From: Palsa-504 sp963835775
GTDB lineage: Bacteria; Actinomycetota; Actinomycetes; Streptosporangiales; Streptosporangiaceae
DNA: 64,000 nucleotides
Direction of reading: 5' to 3'
Assembly: GCA_963835775.1 (NCBI GenBank)
Contig: CAWIHB010000025.1
Coordinates: forward strand, 186,001-250,000
Below the pieces are notes generated by a model that had not been told where the DNA came from, made no database searches, and saw only the letters and a list, made by a program, of their open reading frames with translations. A program made the position numbers and the translations under genes. Position 1 is the stretch's first letter. Each line of letters starts with the position of its first letter. Below, one piece after another: positions 1 through 7,101 of the stretch.

Positions 1-58
1 GGCGAGGGCGAGGGCGGGGGCGGGGGCGAGGGCGAGGGCGGGGGCGGGGGCGGGGAGG
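1..58. repeat. GGGGCG/GGCGAG hexamer repeat
   Basis: A run built of alternating ggcgag and gggggcg-type hexamers at the very left edge. On the minus strand it lies in frame inside the FAD oxidase gene and encodes a Pro-Ala-Leu repeat (PAPALA type). A similar G-rich hexamer run encodes the proline tail of NudC at about 4063-4106. It may be real repeat expansion or an end-of-contig artefact. Confidence 0.7.
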
Positions 59-747
59 CGCTGCTTGATCCAGATCTGGGTGAGGCGGGGAGCGCGCCAG
101 TCGGTGAACAGGCTCACGCTGTAGCCGGCCGCCATCAGGGCGGCGAAGTGACCGTCGAGGACGTCGAGTGGCAGGTCCTCGTAGACCCGCTGGCTGACGC
201 TGAAGGACGGAACGACGTCCAGGGTCAGGCTGACCACGACGCCGAGGGCGCCCAGGTGGACGACGGCGCCGCCGAACCAGTCGTCCTGGCGGCCCAGTTC
301 GAGCACGTCGCCGCCCGCGGTGACCAGGGTCAGGCCGGCGACCGCGGCGGCCAGGTTCTGGTTGGCCGGGCCCGATCCGTGGGTGGCCGTGGCGCAGGCG
401 CCGGCCACCGAGATATGCGGCAGCGAGGCCAGGTTACGCAGCGCGAGACCGCGGGCGTCCAGGCGGCCGGCCAGCTGGGCGTAGCTCAGGGCCGCCGGGA
501 CCTTGACCAGCGACGCGGCCGAGTCCACCTCGATACCGGCGGGCATGGCGGCCAGGCTGACCTGGGCTCCGGGCGAGTCGGCCATGTCGTTGAACGAGTG
601 GCCGGTGGCCAGCACACGGATCCGGGCGGACCGGGCGACCACGGCCTGGAGCTGGCTGAGGCTCGCCGGGCGGTAGAAATCCGGAGCGGTGAAGACGATG
701 TTGCCAGCCCAGTTCGTACCCGGCCGGGATACGGATTCCGTGGCCAA
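1..747 (-). CDS. FAD-linked alditol/xylitol oxidase-type protein (C-terminus cut off)
   Basis: The reverse strand reads open from a TTG at 747 to the window edge (249 codons), preceded by a good ribosome site (GGGAGG, 7 nt upstream). The translation starts LATESVSRPGTNW and has an FAD-binding type 4 fold: RVLATGHSFND is the site where His carries covalent FAD in alditol oxidases, followed by the Gly-rich SVAGACATATHGSG segment. The family (alditol oxidase, xylitol oxidase, arabinono-lactone oxidase) oxidises polyols or aldonolactones with O2 and is about 415 residues long, so roughly the last 165 are outside the window. The last visible residues are an in-frame Pro-Ala-Leu repeat that I do not expect in the family. 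It is divergent from the HAF-repeat gene. Substrate is not decidable here. Confidence 0.8.
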   Translation of the reverse strand, partial: MATESVSRPGTNWAGNIVFTAPDFYRPASLSQLQAVVARSARIRVLATGHSFNDMADSPGAQVSLAAMPAGIEVDSAASLVKVPAALSYAQLAGRLDARGLALRNLASLPHISVAGACATATHGSGPANQNLAAAVAGLTLVTAGGDVLELGRQDDWFGGAVVHLGALGVVVSLTLDVVPSFSVSQRVYEDLPLDVLDGHFAALMAAGYSVSLFTDWRAPRLTQIWIKQRLPAPAPALALAPAPALALA

Positions 748-859
748 AATCGTGCCTCCCTGCCGAATCCCCCAGTTTTTGGCGCGTCCCCCAGTGGATC
801 CCCTAGTACCGACCGCCCACCCTACCTGGCAGACCACATCGCTCAGAAAGGGACTGATC

Positions 860-2599
860 ATGAGGATTGCCAACCGTTCCGGGCGGCGGGCTGCCGTCGC
901 GGCCGCTGCCATCGGCGTCGTGGCTGCGCTGGCGGCCGGGGGTACTGCCCTGGCCACCGGCGGCCACGCCGGCGCGTCCGGCGCGAGCACGCAGGCCATG
1001 GGCCTGCGCAGCGCGGCCGACCACCCGGCCTACGGGTTCCGGACCCTGGATGACCACGCCGACCTGACGTTCAACCAGTTGCTTGGGATCAATGACGACG
1101 GGCTGATCGCGGGTTACTTCGGCTCCGGCGCGCAGGGGCACCCGAACATGGGCTACCTGCTCGGGCCGGGCGGCTACCAGGCGGAGAACTTCCCCGGCTC
1201 GGTCCAGACCCAGGTCACCGGGCTGAACAACCAGGGCGTGACGGTCGGGTTCTGGTCCGGCATGAACACCTCGAGCATGACTAACGACAACTTCGGTTTC
1301 TACGCGATGGACGGCCAGTTCCACAGCGTCAACTACCCGACCAGCAACAACGCGTCCCCGCCGGTCAACCAGCTGCTCGGGGTCAACGACAGCGACGTGG
1401 CGGTCGGCTTCTACACCGGCAACAAGGGCAACAACCATGGCTACACCTACGACATCCGCGACCATCGCTTCAGCCAGGTGCTCGACCCGGCCGACCCGGC
1501 CGGCAGCCTGACCGCCGCGGCCATCAACGACCGGGGCGACGTAGCAGGCTTCTACACCGGGCCGGGCGGCAAGACCGACGGCTTCCTGAAGACCGCGTCC
1601 GGCCAGTTCATCACGCTGGCCTACCCGGGCGCGTCGGCCACCAACGCGTTCGGCGTAAACGGCAGCGACGAGGTGGTCGGTGCGTACACCGACGGCTCGG
1701 GCAACTCGGCCACCACGCACGGCTTCACCTGGACCCCGCAGGGCGGGTTCACCAGCGTGGATGACCCGCAGGGCCCCGGCGCCACCACCATCAACGGCGT
1801 CAACGACCACGGTGACCTGGTGGGCTTCTACACCGACAGCAAGGGCAACACCGACGGGTTCCAGGCCACCCCGGCCATCCCGTCCGCTGCGCACCTGCGC
1901 CTGCAGGCCATGCCGCAAGGCTCGGCGACGTTCGTCTGGAACCGCGAGGGCCAGCTCACCGTGCAGGTGAACGCGTTCGGGCTCACGCCCGGCTCCGCGC
2001 ACGCCGTGGAACTTACCGGGCCGGACGGGACCGTCCTGGCCCAGTTCAGCCCGCTGATGGCCAACGGCGTGGGCCAGGCCCAGGGCACCCTGTACAGCAC
2101 CGACACCACCCCGGTGCCCGACGGCAGCCACCTGGTCATCCTGATCGACGGCCAGGGCGGCGCCATCGCCAGCGAGCCGATCGCGCAGACCGCGGCCATC
2201 GCGGCCGGCCAGATGAGCTACCAGCTCCAGTCGGTCGAGGTCGGACCGACCGGGACCAGCTACGGCACCCCCCAGGGCTGGGCCACCGTGGCCTATGACC
2301 CGCAGGCCAGGACCATCACGGTCACGCTGACGGCCAGCGGCCTGACCCCCGGCGCGCACGCCGCGCACATCCACGTGGGCAGCTGCGCCAGCCAGGGCCC
2401 GGTCCAGTACATGCTGATGGACTTCATGGCCAACGCCAGGGGCCAGATCAACGGCGAGGTTCGCACGGTCACCGGGGTGACCATGCCGGTGCCCGCCGCT
2501 GGCTGGTACCTCAACCTGCACCAGGGCACCAGCAGCAACATCCTGGCCAACGGACAGCCGACGGTGAACTTCCGGCCGCTGCTGTGCGCCAACATCTGA
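860..2599 (+). CDS. Secreted HAF-repeat protein with C-terminal CHRD-like domain
   Basis: The start is ATG 860 behind AAAGGG (start MRIANRSGRR); earlier in-frame codons only add non-coding-looking sequence. The 579-residue product has an Arg-rich start and a hydrophobic signal segment ending near ALATGG. Residues of about 55-340 hold six tandem repeats of the type LLGINDDGLIAGYFGSG, VTGLNNQGVTVGFWSG and INGVNDHGDLVGFYTDSKGN, the extracellular HAF repeat, probably a beta-propeller. After a linker, the C-terminal about 110 residues (TVTLTASGLTPGAHAAHIHVG to the end) resemble CHRD/superoxide-dismutase-like beta domains; the AHIHVG motif has two histidines. The gene downstream is a paralogue lacking this domain. 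Function is unknown; an extracellular or wall-associated role is inferred from the signal peptide. Confidence 0.8.
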   Translation: MRIANRSGRRAAVAAAAIGVVAALAAGGTALATGGHAGASGASTQAMGLRSAADHPAYGFRTLDDHADLTFNQLLGINDDGLIAGYFGSGAQGHPNMGYLLGPGGYQAENFPGSVQTQVTGLNNQGVTVGFWSGMNTSSMTNDNFGFYAMDGQFHSVNYPTSNNASPPVNQLLGVNDSDVAVGFYTGNKGNNHGYTYDIRDHRFSQVLDPADPAGSLTAAAINDRGDVAGFYTGPGGKTDGFLKTASGQFITLAYPGASATNAFGVNGSDEVVGAYTDGSGNSATTHGFTWTPQGGFTSVDDPQGPGATTINGVNDHGDLVGFYTDSKGNTDGFQATPAIPSAAHLRLQAMPQGSATFVWNREGQLTVQVNAFGLTPGSAHAVELTGPDGTVLAQFSPLMANGVGQAQGTLYSTDTTPVPDGSHLVILIDGQGGAIASEPIAQTAAIAAGQMSYQLQSVEVGPTGTSYGTPQGWATVAYDPQARTITVTLTASGLTPGAHAAHIHVGSCASQGPVQYMLMDFMANARGQINGEVRTVTGVTMPVPAAGWYLNLHQGTSSNILANGQPTVNFRPLLCANI

Positions 2600-2623
2600 C
2601 CCGGCCCGGCCGGTAATCGCTCC

Positions 2624-2660
2624 CAGCCGCCCTCCCCGCACGCCGCGGGGAGGGCGGCTG
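2624..2660 (+). terminator. Perfect 16-bp hairpin after the first HAF gene
   Basis: Arms 2624-2639 and 2645-2660 pair perfectly with a 5-nt loop (acgcc), starting 25 nt after the stop codon. There is no U-run, which is common for actinobacterial terminators. Confidence 0.7.
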
Positions 2661-2697
2661 ACGCATCTCCGGGGCCGCGCCCGTCCGGGGAGAGGCC

Positions 2698-2799
2698 GGG
2701 ACTCGGGAGAGGGCGGGACTCGGGAGAGGCCGGGACTCGGGAGAGGGCGGGACTCGGGAGAGGGCGGGACTCGGGAGAGGGCGGGACTCGGGAGAGGGC
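2698..2799. repeat. Six tandem copies of a 17-bp unit
   Basis: The unit gggactcgggagagggc is repeated six times without spacers; only the second copy has a variation (ggcc end). It fills part of the 392-bp gap between the two HAF genes. The rest of that gap holds the upstream hairpin and the promoter and leader of the second gene. Confidence 0.9.
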
Positions 2800-2991
2800 G
2801 GGGCTGTGGCACGTCTGGGGGCGGCGGTTGGCGCAGGTCACGGGGCTGGATCCGTGCCCCAGGAGGGCGGTTCAGGGGGGCTTTCCTGTGTTTCCCCCTG
2901 TCCCCCTGAGATTCGCCCAGAGCCAGCGGATTACCTGATTGACGTACGGCAACAGCCGATTGCCTTAACCACTGCGAAGGGACTGACCATC

Positions 2992-3972
2992 ATGTCTGTC
3001 AAGAAGACCGCCCTGCGGGTGGCCGCCGTCACCGTTGCGTCCGGCCTGCTGACCGCCGGGGCCGTGGCCCTGGCCGGCTCGGCCAGCGCCGCCACCGTCG
3101 GCAGCCACGCCACCTCCTACCGATTCCAGACCATTGACAACCCGCGCGACCTGACCTTCAACCAGCTGCTCGGCATCAACGACGAAGGCGTGATCGCTGG
3201 TTACTTCGGCTCCGGTGCGCAGGGCGCGCCGAACAAGGGCTACGTGATCCCGCCCTTCAACCGCAGCCACTTCGTCAACGAGAACTTCCCCGGCTCGGTC
3301 CAGACGCAGGTCACCGGGCTGAACAACCGCGGCGTCACGGTCGGCTTCTGGTCCAGCATGAACAACGCCAACATGGTCAACGACAACTTCGGCTTCGTGG
3401 ACGTGGACGGCCACTTCCGCAACGCCGACTACCCCACCGGCAGCCCGGCCAGCCCGCCCGTCGACCAGCTGCTCGGCGTCAACGACAACGACATCGCGGT
3501 CGGCTTCTACACCGACGCTAACGGCACCAACCACGGCTACAGCTACAACATCACCACCCGCCGCTTCAGCTCGATCGTCGACCCGGCCGACCCGGGCGCC
3601 AGCCTGACCGCCGCCGCCATCAACGACCTGGGCCAGGTGGCCGGCGTCTACACCAACCCCGCCACCGGCAACACCGACGGCTTCCTGCTGAGCCACGGCC
3701 ACCTCACCGACCTGGCGGTCCCCGGCGCGTCGTCCACCATGGCGCTCGGCGTCAACAACTACGACGAAGTGGTGGGCACCTACACGGTCGGCTCGGGCAG
3801 CTCCGCGGTGATGCACGGGTTCACCTGGACCCCGCAGCACGGCTTCCGCACCGTCGATGACCCGCACGGCCTGGGCACCACCACGATCAACGGCGTGAAC
3901 GACTTCGGCCAGGTGGTCGGCTTCTACGTCGACGCCAACGGCAACACCGACGGGTTCCTCGCCACCCCGTAG
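2992..3972 (+). CDS. Secreted HAF-repeat protein, paralogue of the preceding gene
   Basis: The start is ATG 2992 behind GAAGGGACTGACC, nearly the same leader as the upstream paralogue. The 326-residue product has a clear signal peptide (MSVKKTALRVAAVTVASGLL then an Ala-rich cleavage region near GSASAA). It then carries six HAF repeats that align one for one with the first gene (LLGINDEGVIAGYFGSG, VTGLNNRGVTVGFWSS, LLGVNDNDIAVGFYTD, AAINDLGQVAGVYT, GVNNYDEVVGTYTV, INGVNDFGQVVGFYVD). It ends right after the last repeat (GFLATP), where the paralogue continues into a CHRD-like domain. This is recent tandem duplication with domain loss or gain. The role is probably extracellular. Confidence 0.82.
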   Translation: MSVKKTALRVAAVTVASGLLTAGAVALAGSASAATVGSHATSYRFQTIDNPRDLTFNQLLGINDEGVIAGYFGSGAQGAPNKGYVIPPFNRSHFVNENFPGSVQTQVTGLNNRGVTVGFWSSMNNANMVNDNFGFVDVDGHFRNADYPTGSPASPPVDQLLGVNDNDIAVGFYTDANGTNHGYSYNITTRRFSSIVDPADPGASLTAAAINDLGQVAGVYTNPATGNTDGFLLSHGHLTDLAVPGASSTMALGVNNYDEVVGTYTVGSGSSAVMHGFTWTPQHGFRTVDDPHGLGTTTINGVNDFGQVVGFYVDANGNTDGFLATP

Positions 3973-3995
3973 CACCGAACCTCGCGATAAGACCA

Positions 3996-4036
3996 CTGGC
4001 CGCTCCGCCCGGGCCGATCCCGGGCGGAGCGGCCAG
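3996..4036. terminator. Perfect 18-bp hairpin between convergent genes
   Basis: Arms 3996-4013 and 4019-4036 pair perfectly around a 5-nt loop (ccgat). It lies between the stop of the second HAF gene and the stop of nudC on the other strand, so it can terminate both. Confidence 0.78.
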
Positions 4037-4043
4037 AGCCAGG

Positions 4044-5015
4044 TCAGGAGGCGGGCCGCGACGGCGGGGGCGGCTCCGGCGGCGGGGGCGGGGGCGGGGG
4101 CGGGGTCCAGGTGGAGGGCAGCGGGCCGCCGTACCAGGACTCGATGATGTGCCGGGCGATCGACACCGGCGGCGGCAGGGCCAGCTCGCGGGCCTGGATG
4201 GCGGCCAGCAGCTCCGCGCGGCTGAACCAGTGCGCCTCGGCCAGTTCCTCCTGGTCGACGGCGATGGCCTGGCCGGCCGGGGCGTCGGCCCGGAAGCCGA
4301 GCATCAGGCTGCGCGGCATCGGCCACGGCTGGCTGCCGACGTACCTGACGTTGGTGACCGTGATCCCGGTCTCCTCGGCGACCTCGCGGATGACGGCCTG
4401 CTCGGCCGATTCGCCCGCCTCCACGAACCCGGCCAGGATCGAGACCCGGCGGCCGGGCCAGGCCACGTTCCTGGCCAGCAGGGCCCGGTCCTCGGGGTCG
4501 GTGACCAGCATGATCACCGCCGGGTCGGTGCGCGGGAAGTGCTCGGTGCCGTCGGCGGGGCAGGTGGTCGAGTGCCCGCCCGGGTCGGGCACGGTGGGCG
4601 TGCCGTCCACCGGGCAGTGCGTGTGCGTGTCGTGCCAGTTGGCCAGGGCCACCGCATGGGTGAGCAGGCCCGCGTCCCGGTCGGACAGCAGCGTCCCCAC
4701 CTCGCGCAGCGAGACGGCCGCGAACCCGGCGGGCGCGGGCGGCAGTTCCGCGTCCGCGCCGAAGTAGACGGTCCCGTCGGTGTCCTGGCCCAGCAGCAGC
4801 CGCACCCCGTCCGGTGCCTCCTCGGGGGAGACGAACCGCAGCTCGGCCTGCTCGTCGTCGAGCCGGGCCAGCGCCTGGCCGTGCCAGACGATCAGCACCC
4901 GGGTGCGGGGGTCCTTCCAGGCCGCGTCGATCCAGTCCCGGTCGGCGCGCCGGTGGGTGACCCGGTCCACCGTCCCGCGGGACAGCGCGAGCCGGCCGAG
5001 GCCCGGGGCCGTCAC
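4044..5015 (-). CDS. nudC: NAD(+)/NADH diphosphatase, NudC type
   Basis: Hydrolyses NAD(H) to NMN(H) and AMP, and in other bacteria removes NAD caps from RNA. The start is GTG 5015, which overlaps the stop of the upstream peptidase as GTGA, giving 323 residues; the longer upstream frame is shadow. The Nudix box is complete (GFVEAGESAEQAVIREVAEE, then TGI) and is followed by the NudC signature SQPWPMPRSLML. The zinc ribbon is weak: only one Cys of each pair is seen (HCPVDG and TCPADG), with Asp where E. coli NudC has the second Cys. The C-terminal tail is nine prolines, then EPPPP, encoded by a GGGGCG run. It is co-transcribed with the M20 peptidase. Confidence 0.88.
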   Translation of the reverse strand: MTAPGLGRLALSRGTVDRVTHRRADRDWIDAAWKDPRTRVLIVWHGQALARLDDEQAELRFVSPEEAPDGVRLLLGQDTDGTVYFGADAELPPAPAGFAAVSLREVGTLLSDRDAGLLTHAVALANWHDTHTHCPVDGTPTVPDPGGHSTTCPADGTEHFPRTDPAVIMLVTDPEDRALLARNVAWPGRRVSILAGFVEAGESAEQAVIREVAEETGITVTNVRYVGSQPWPMPRSLMLGFRADAPAGQAIAVDQEELAEAHWFSRAELLAAIQARELALPPPVSIARHIIESWYGGPLPSTWTPPPPPPPPPEPPPPSRPAS

Positions 5016-6037
5016 TTCAGGTCCGCGCTGATGGCGGCCAGTTCGGCCCACAGGTAGGCCGCGGCCTCGGCGCCCTTGAGCAGCACGGCGGTACCGGCCT
5101 TCTCGTTCGGGGCGTGCAGCCGGTCGGAGTTCAGGCTGGTGGCCATGAACACCAGCGGCGCGCCGAGGATGTCGGCCAGGTCCGCCTCGGGGCCGCTGCC
5201 GCCCGCCTCGGCCAGCCACTGCTTCTCATCGAACGGCAACCGGGCCAGCAGGTCTCTCTCCTCGGCGCCGAGCGGCAGCACCCGGTCGTAGAACCCGGGC
5301 AGGGTGACCCGGCCCGCCTCGTCGTGCAGGCCGGCCAGCAGGCTGGCCAGGGCGTGCAGCGGATTGGGCACGCCGCCGCCGAACGACCCGGAGTGCAGGT
5401 CGCGGCCCGGCCCGGTCAGCGTGACCTCGGCCGAGGCCAGGCCGCGCATGCCGGTGCACATGGACGGCACGTCCGCGGCCCACATGGTGGCGTCGCCGAT
5501 GACCAGGACGCCGCAGGCCAGCCGGGCCCGCTGGGCGCGCAGCAGCGCGGCGAAGTGCTCGGAGCCGGATTCCTCCTCGCCCTCGACCAGCAGCTTGATC
5601 GTGACCGGCGGCGCCGCGGCGGACGCGGCGGCCAGGGCCGCGCGGATGCCCAGGGTGTGCATCAGCACCTGGCCCTTGTCGTCGGAGGCGCCGCGGGCCA
5701 GGATCTGGCCGTCGCGTTCGGCCGGGGTGAACGGCGGGCTGTCCCATTCCGCCAGCGGCTCGACCGGCTGGACGTCGTGGTGGCCGTAGACCAGGACGGC
5801 GGGCGCGGCCGGGTCGGCCGCGGGCCACTCGGCGAATACCGCGGGCAGGCCGCCGGTCTCCCACACCTCGGCGACCGGGAAACCGGCCGTGCGCAGGTGA
5901 GCCGCCAGCCATTCGGCGCTGCGGCGCACGTCGCGGTGCCGGGCCGGGTCAGCCGAGATCGACGGGATCGCCAGCCACTGCTTCAGGTCAGCGAAGAACT
6001 CGCGCGCATGGGACTCGACGTAGGCGCGGGCATCCAT
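5012..6037 (-). CDS. M20-family dipeptidase with an internal segment missing
   Basis: The start is ATG 6037 (MDARAYVESHAREFF). The product is a 341-residue metallopeptidase of the M20 dipeptidase group, which normally has about 440-460 residues. All expected metal ligands are visible: VLVYGHHDVQP, GASDDKG, EGEEESGS, IGDATMW and the final RLHAPNEK. After DEKQWLAEAGG the sequence jumps straight to GSGPEADLADILGAP, which in relatives lies about 100-130 residues further on after a REGGS motif. Most of the second half of the lid/dimerisation domain is therefore missing, although the frame stays open. It overlaps nudC by four bases. It is either a real in-frame deletion or an assembly error, so activity is doubtful. 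Confidence 0.8.
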   Translation of the reverse strand: MDARAYVESHAREFFADLKQWLAIPSISADPARHRDVRRSAEWLAAHLRTAGFPVAEVWETGGLPAVFAEWPAADPAAPAVLVYGHHDVQPVEPLAEWDSPPFTPAERDGQILARGASDDKGQVLMHTLGIRAALAAASAAAPPVTIKLLVEGEEESGSEHFAALLRAQRARLACGVLVIGDATMWAADVPSMCTGMRGLASAEVTLTGPGRDLHSGSFGGGVPNPLHALASLLAGLHDEAGRVTLPGFYDRVLPLGAEERDLLARLPFDEKQWLAEAGGSGPEADLADILGAPLVFMATSLNSDRLHAPNEKAGTAVLLKGAEAAAYLWAELAAISADLK

Positions 6038-6180
6038 GCCTAGACGGTATCGCGAGGCGCGATGGCCCTCAGTCCACGGCTCCCGCGACGTAGGCGGCAG
6101 CACAGGCGCAGAGTCCGGGACACGGCGACACGCATCCTGGGCCACCAGCTCACCGTGCTGCTGGCGGCAATCCGGGCCCT

Positions 6181-6232
6181 GCACCTGAACCCGGCACCTG
6201 AACCCGGCACCTGAACCCGGCACCTGGACCCG
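6181..6232. repeat. Four tandem copies of a 13-bp unit
   Basis: gcacctgaacccg occurs four times, the last with one change. It lies in the 308-bp gap upstream of the dipeptidase start. I see no convincing gene in this gap; long minus-strand frames through it are low-complexity shadow. Confidence 0.8.
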
Positions 6233-6310
6233 GCGCCGCTGACGCCGGCCAGCTTCGCCGGGATCGGCTGCCAGCAGCACTCGCTCAGCGGCGACTGACC
6301 TCGGCCCCTG

Positions 6311-6324
6311 GTGACAGGCGTCAC
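6311..6324. promoter_or_regulatory. Inverted repeat GTGAC-N4-GTCAC
   Basis: GTGACAGGCGTCAC is a perfect 5-bp inverted repeat 21 nt upstream of the LysR remnant start at 6346. It is a plausible autoregulatory site of the former LysR gene. Confidence 0.4.
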
Positions 6325-6345
6325 ATTCCGATTTAACGTGGACTG

Positions 6346-6460
6346 GTGGAGGTTCGCCAGCTCGAGGCGTTCGTGGCGGCGGCCACCGAGCTCCACTACG
6401 GGAGGGCAGCAGAGAGGCTGTCGATGGGACAGCCGGCGCTGAGCGGGCTGATCCGGCGGC
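6346..6460 (+). pseudogene. LysR-family regulator, N-terminal stub
   Basis: From GTG 6346 the translation VEVRQLEAFVAAATELHYGR, then AAERLSMGQPALSGLIRR, is the start of a LysR winged helix-turn-helix. Homology stops at about residue 38, in the middle of the recognition region. The same frame then becomes Arg/Cys-rich nonsense while another frame picks up an RND pump fragment. The breakpoint is near 6455-6465. The effector domain is absent, so it cannot function as a LysR regulator. Confidence 0.75.
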
Positions 6461-6464
6461 GAGG

Positions 6465-7091
6465 GGGGCGGCTCCGCCCGCGCGCAGGGCGTCCCGCCAT
6501 GCGCCGGCCATGCTGCTGGGCGCGGCGTACCTGGCGGCGCTGCGGTGGACGCTGCGGATGCCGCGCTGGATCCCGGCCCTGCTGTGCCTGGCCGGGATCG
6601 GCGCGCTGGCCGCGTTGCCGGCCATGCATCCCGGGCCGCCGCAGTTCCAGGACCGGAACCTGGTGATCCGCTGGACCGGGGCGCCCGGCATGTCGCTGCC
6701 AGAGCTGGACCGGCTGGCCGCGCGGACCTCGCAGGAACTGACCGCGCTGCCCGCGGTCGGCGACGTGGCGGCGACCGTGGGCCGGGCCGTCTCGTCGGAC
6801 CAGATCGTCGCGACCAACTCGGCCGAGATCTGGGTCACGATCAAGCCCAGCGCGAACTATGACAGCACGGTCAGCCAGGTCCGCGCCATCGCCGAGGGCA
6901 CGCCAGGAGTGGCCGGCACCGTCAGCACCTACGAGGCCGACAGCATGAACGGCGTGCTGGCCGCGGCGCCCGCCGCCCTCACCGTCCTGCTCTACGGGTC
7001 TGACTACGGCGAACTGGCCCAGCTGGGGCTGCAGGTCGAGGCGGTCATGTCGCGGATCAGCGGGCTGGGATCGCCCGGGGTCCAGACGTGA
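6465..7091 (+). pseudogene. RND efflux pump, middle fragment
   Basis: The open frame with ATG 6510 encodes about 193 residues matching the middle of heavy-metal-efflux RND pumps. It has a membrane helix (WIPALLCLAGIGALAALPAM, TM7 position), then a porter segment (RNLVIRWTGAPGMSLPELDR, SAEIWVTIKPSANYDSTVSQ). RND-like sequence seems to begin upstream of the ATG, near the junction with the LysR stub. It ends at a TGA (7089-7091) in the middle of the porter domain. Only about a fifth of a pump remains. The next gene is a separate RND pump that starts 11 nt later. Confidence 0.75.
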
Positions 7092-7101
7092 GCACGCCAC
7101 G

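Noticed and set aside
148..1053. Plus-strand open frame over the FAD oxidase
   Set aside because: Antisense to a gene with clear FAD-site motifs; its own translation has no family features.
2698..2799. Possible CRISPR array (17-bp repeats; also 63781-63897)
   Set aside because: Units are directly adjacent with no spacers and there are no cas genes.
803..2812. Very long minus-strand open frames opposite the HAF gene (and similar ones such as 8653-11346 minus)
   Set aside because: Arg/Gly/Ala/Pro-rich translations without motifs; typical shadows of high-GC coding strands.
4044..5015. NudC zinc ribbon with only two visible Cys as a sign of damage
   Set aside because: The CPADG(S/T)EHFPRTDPAVI wording is what I recall from actinobacterial relatives, so it is probably a lineage trait.
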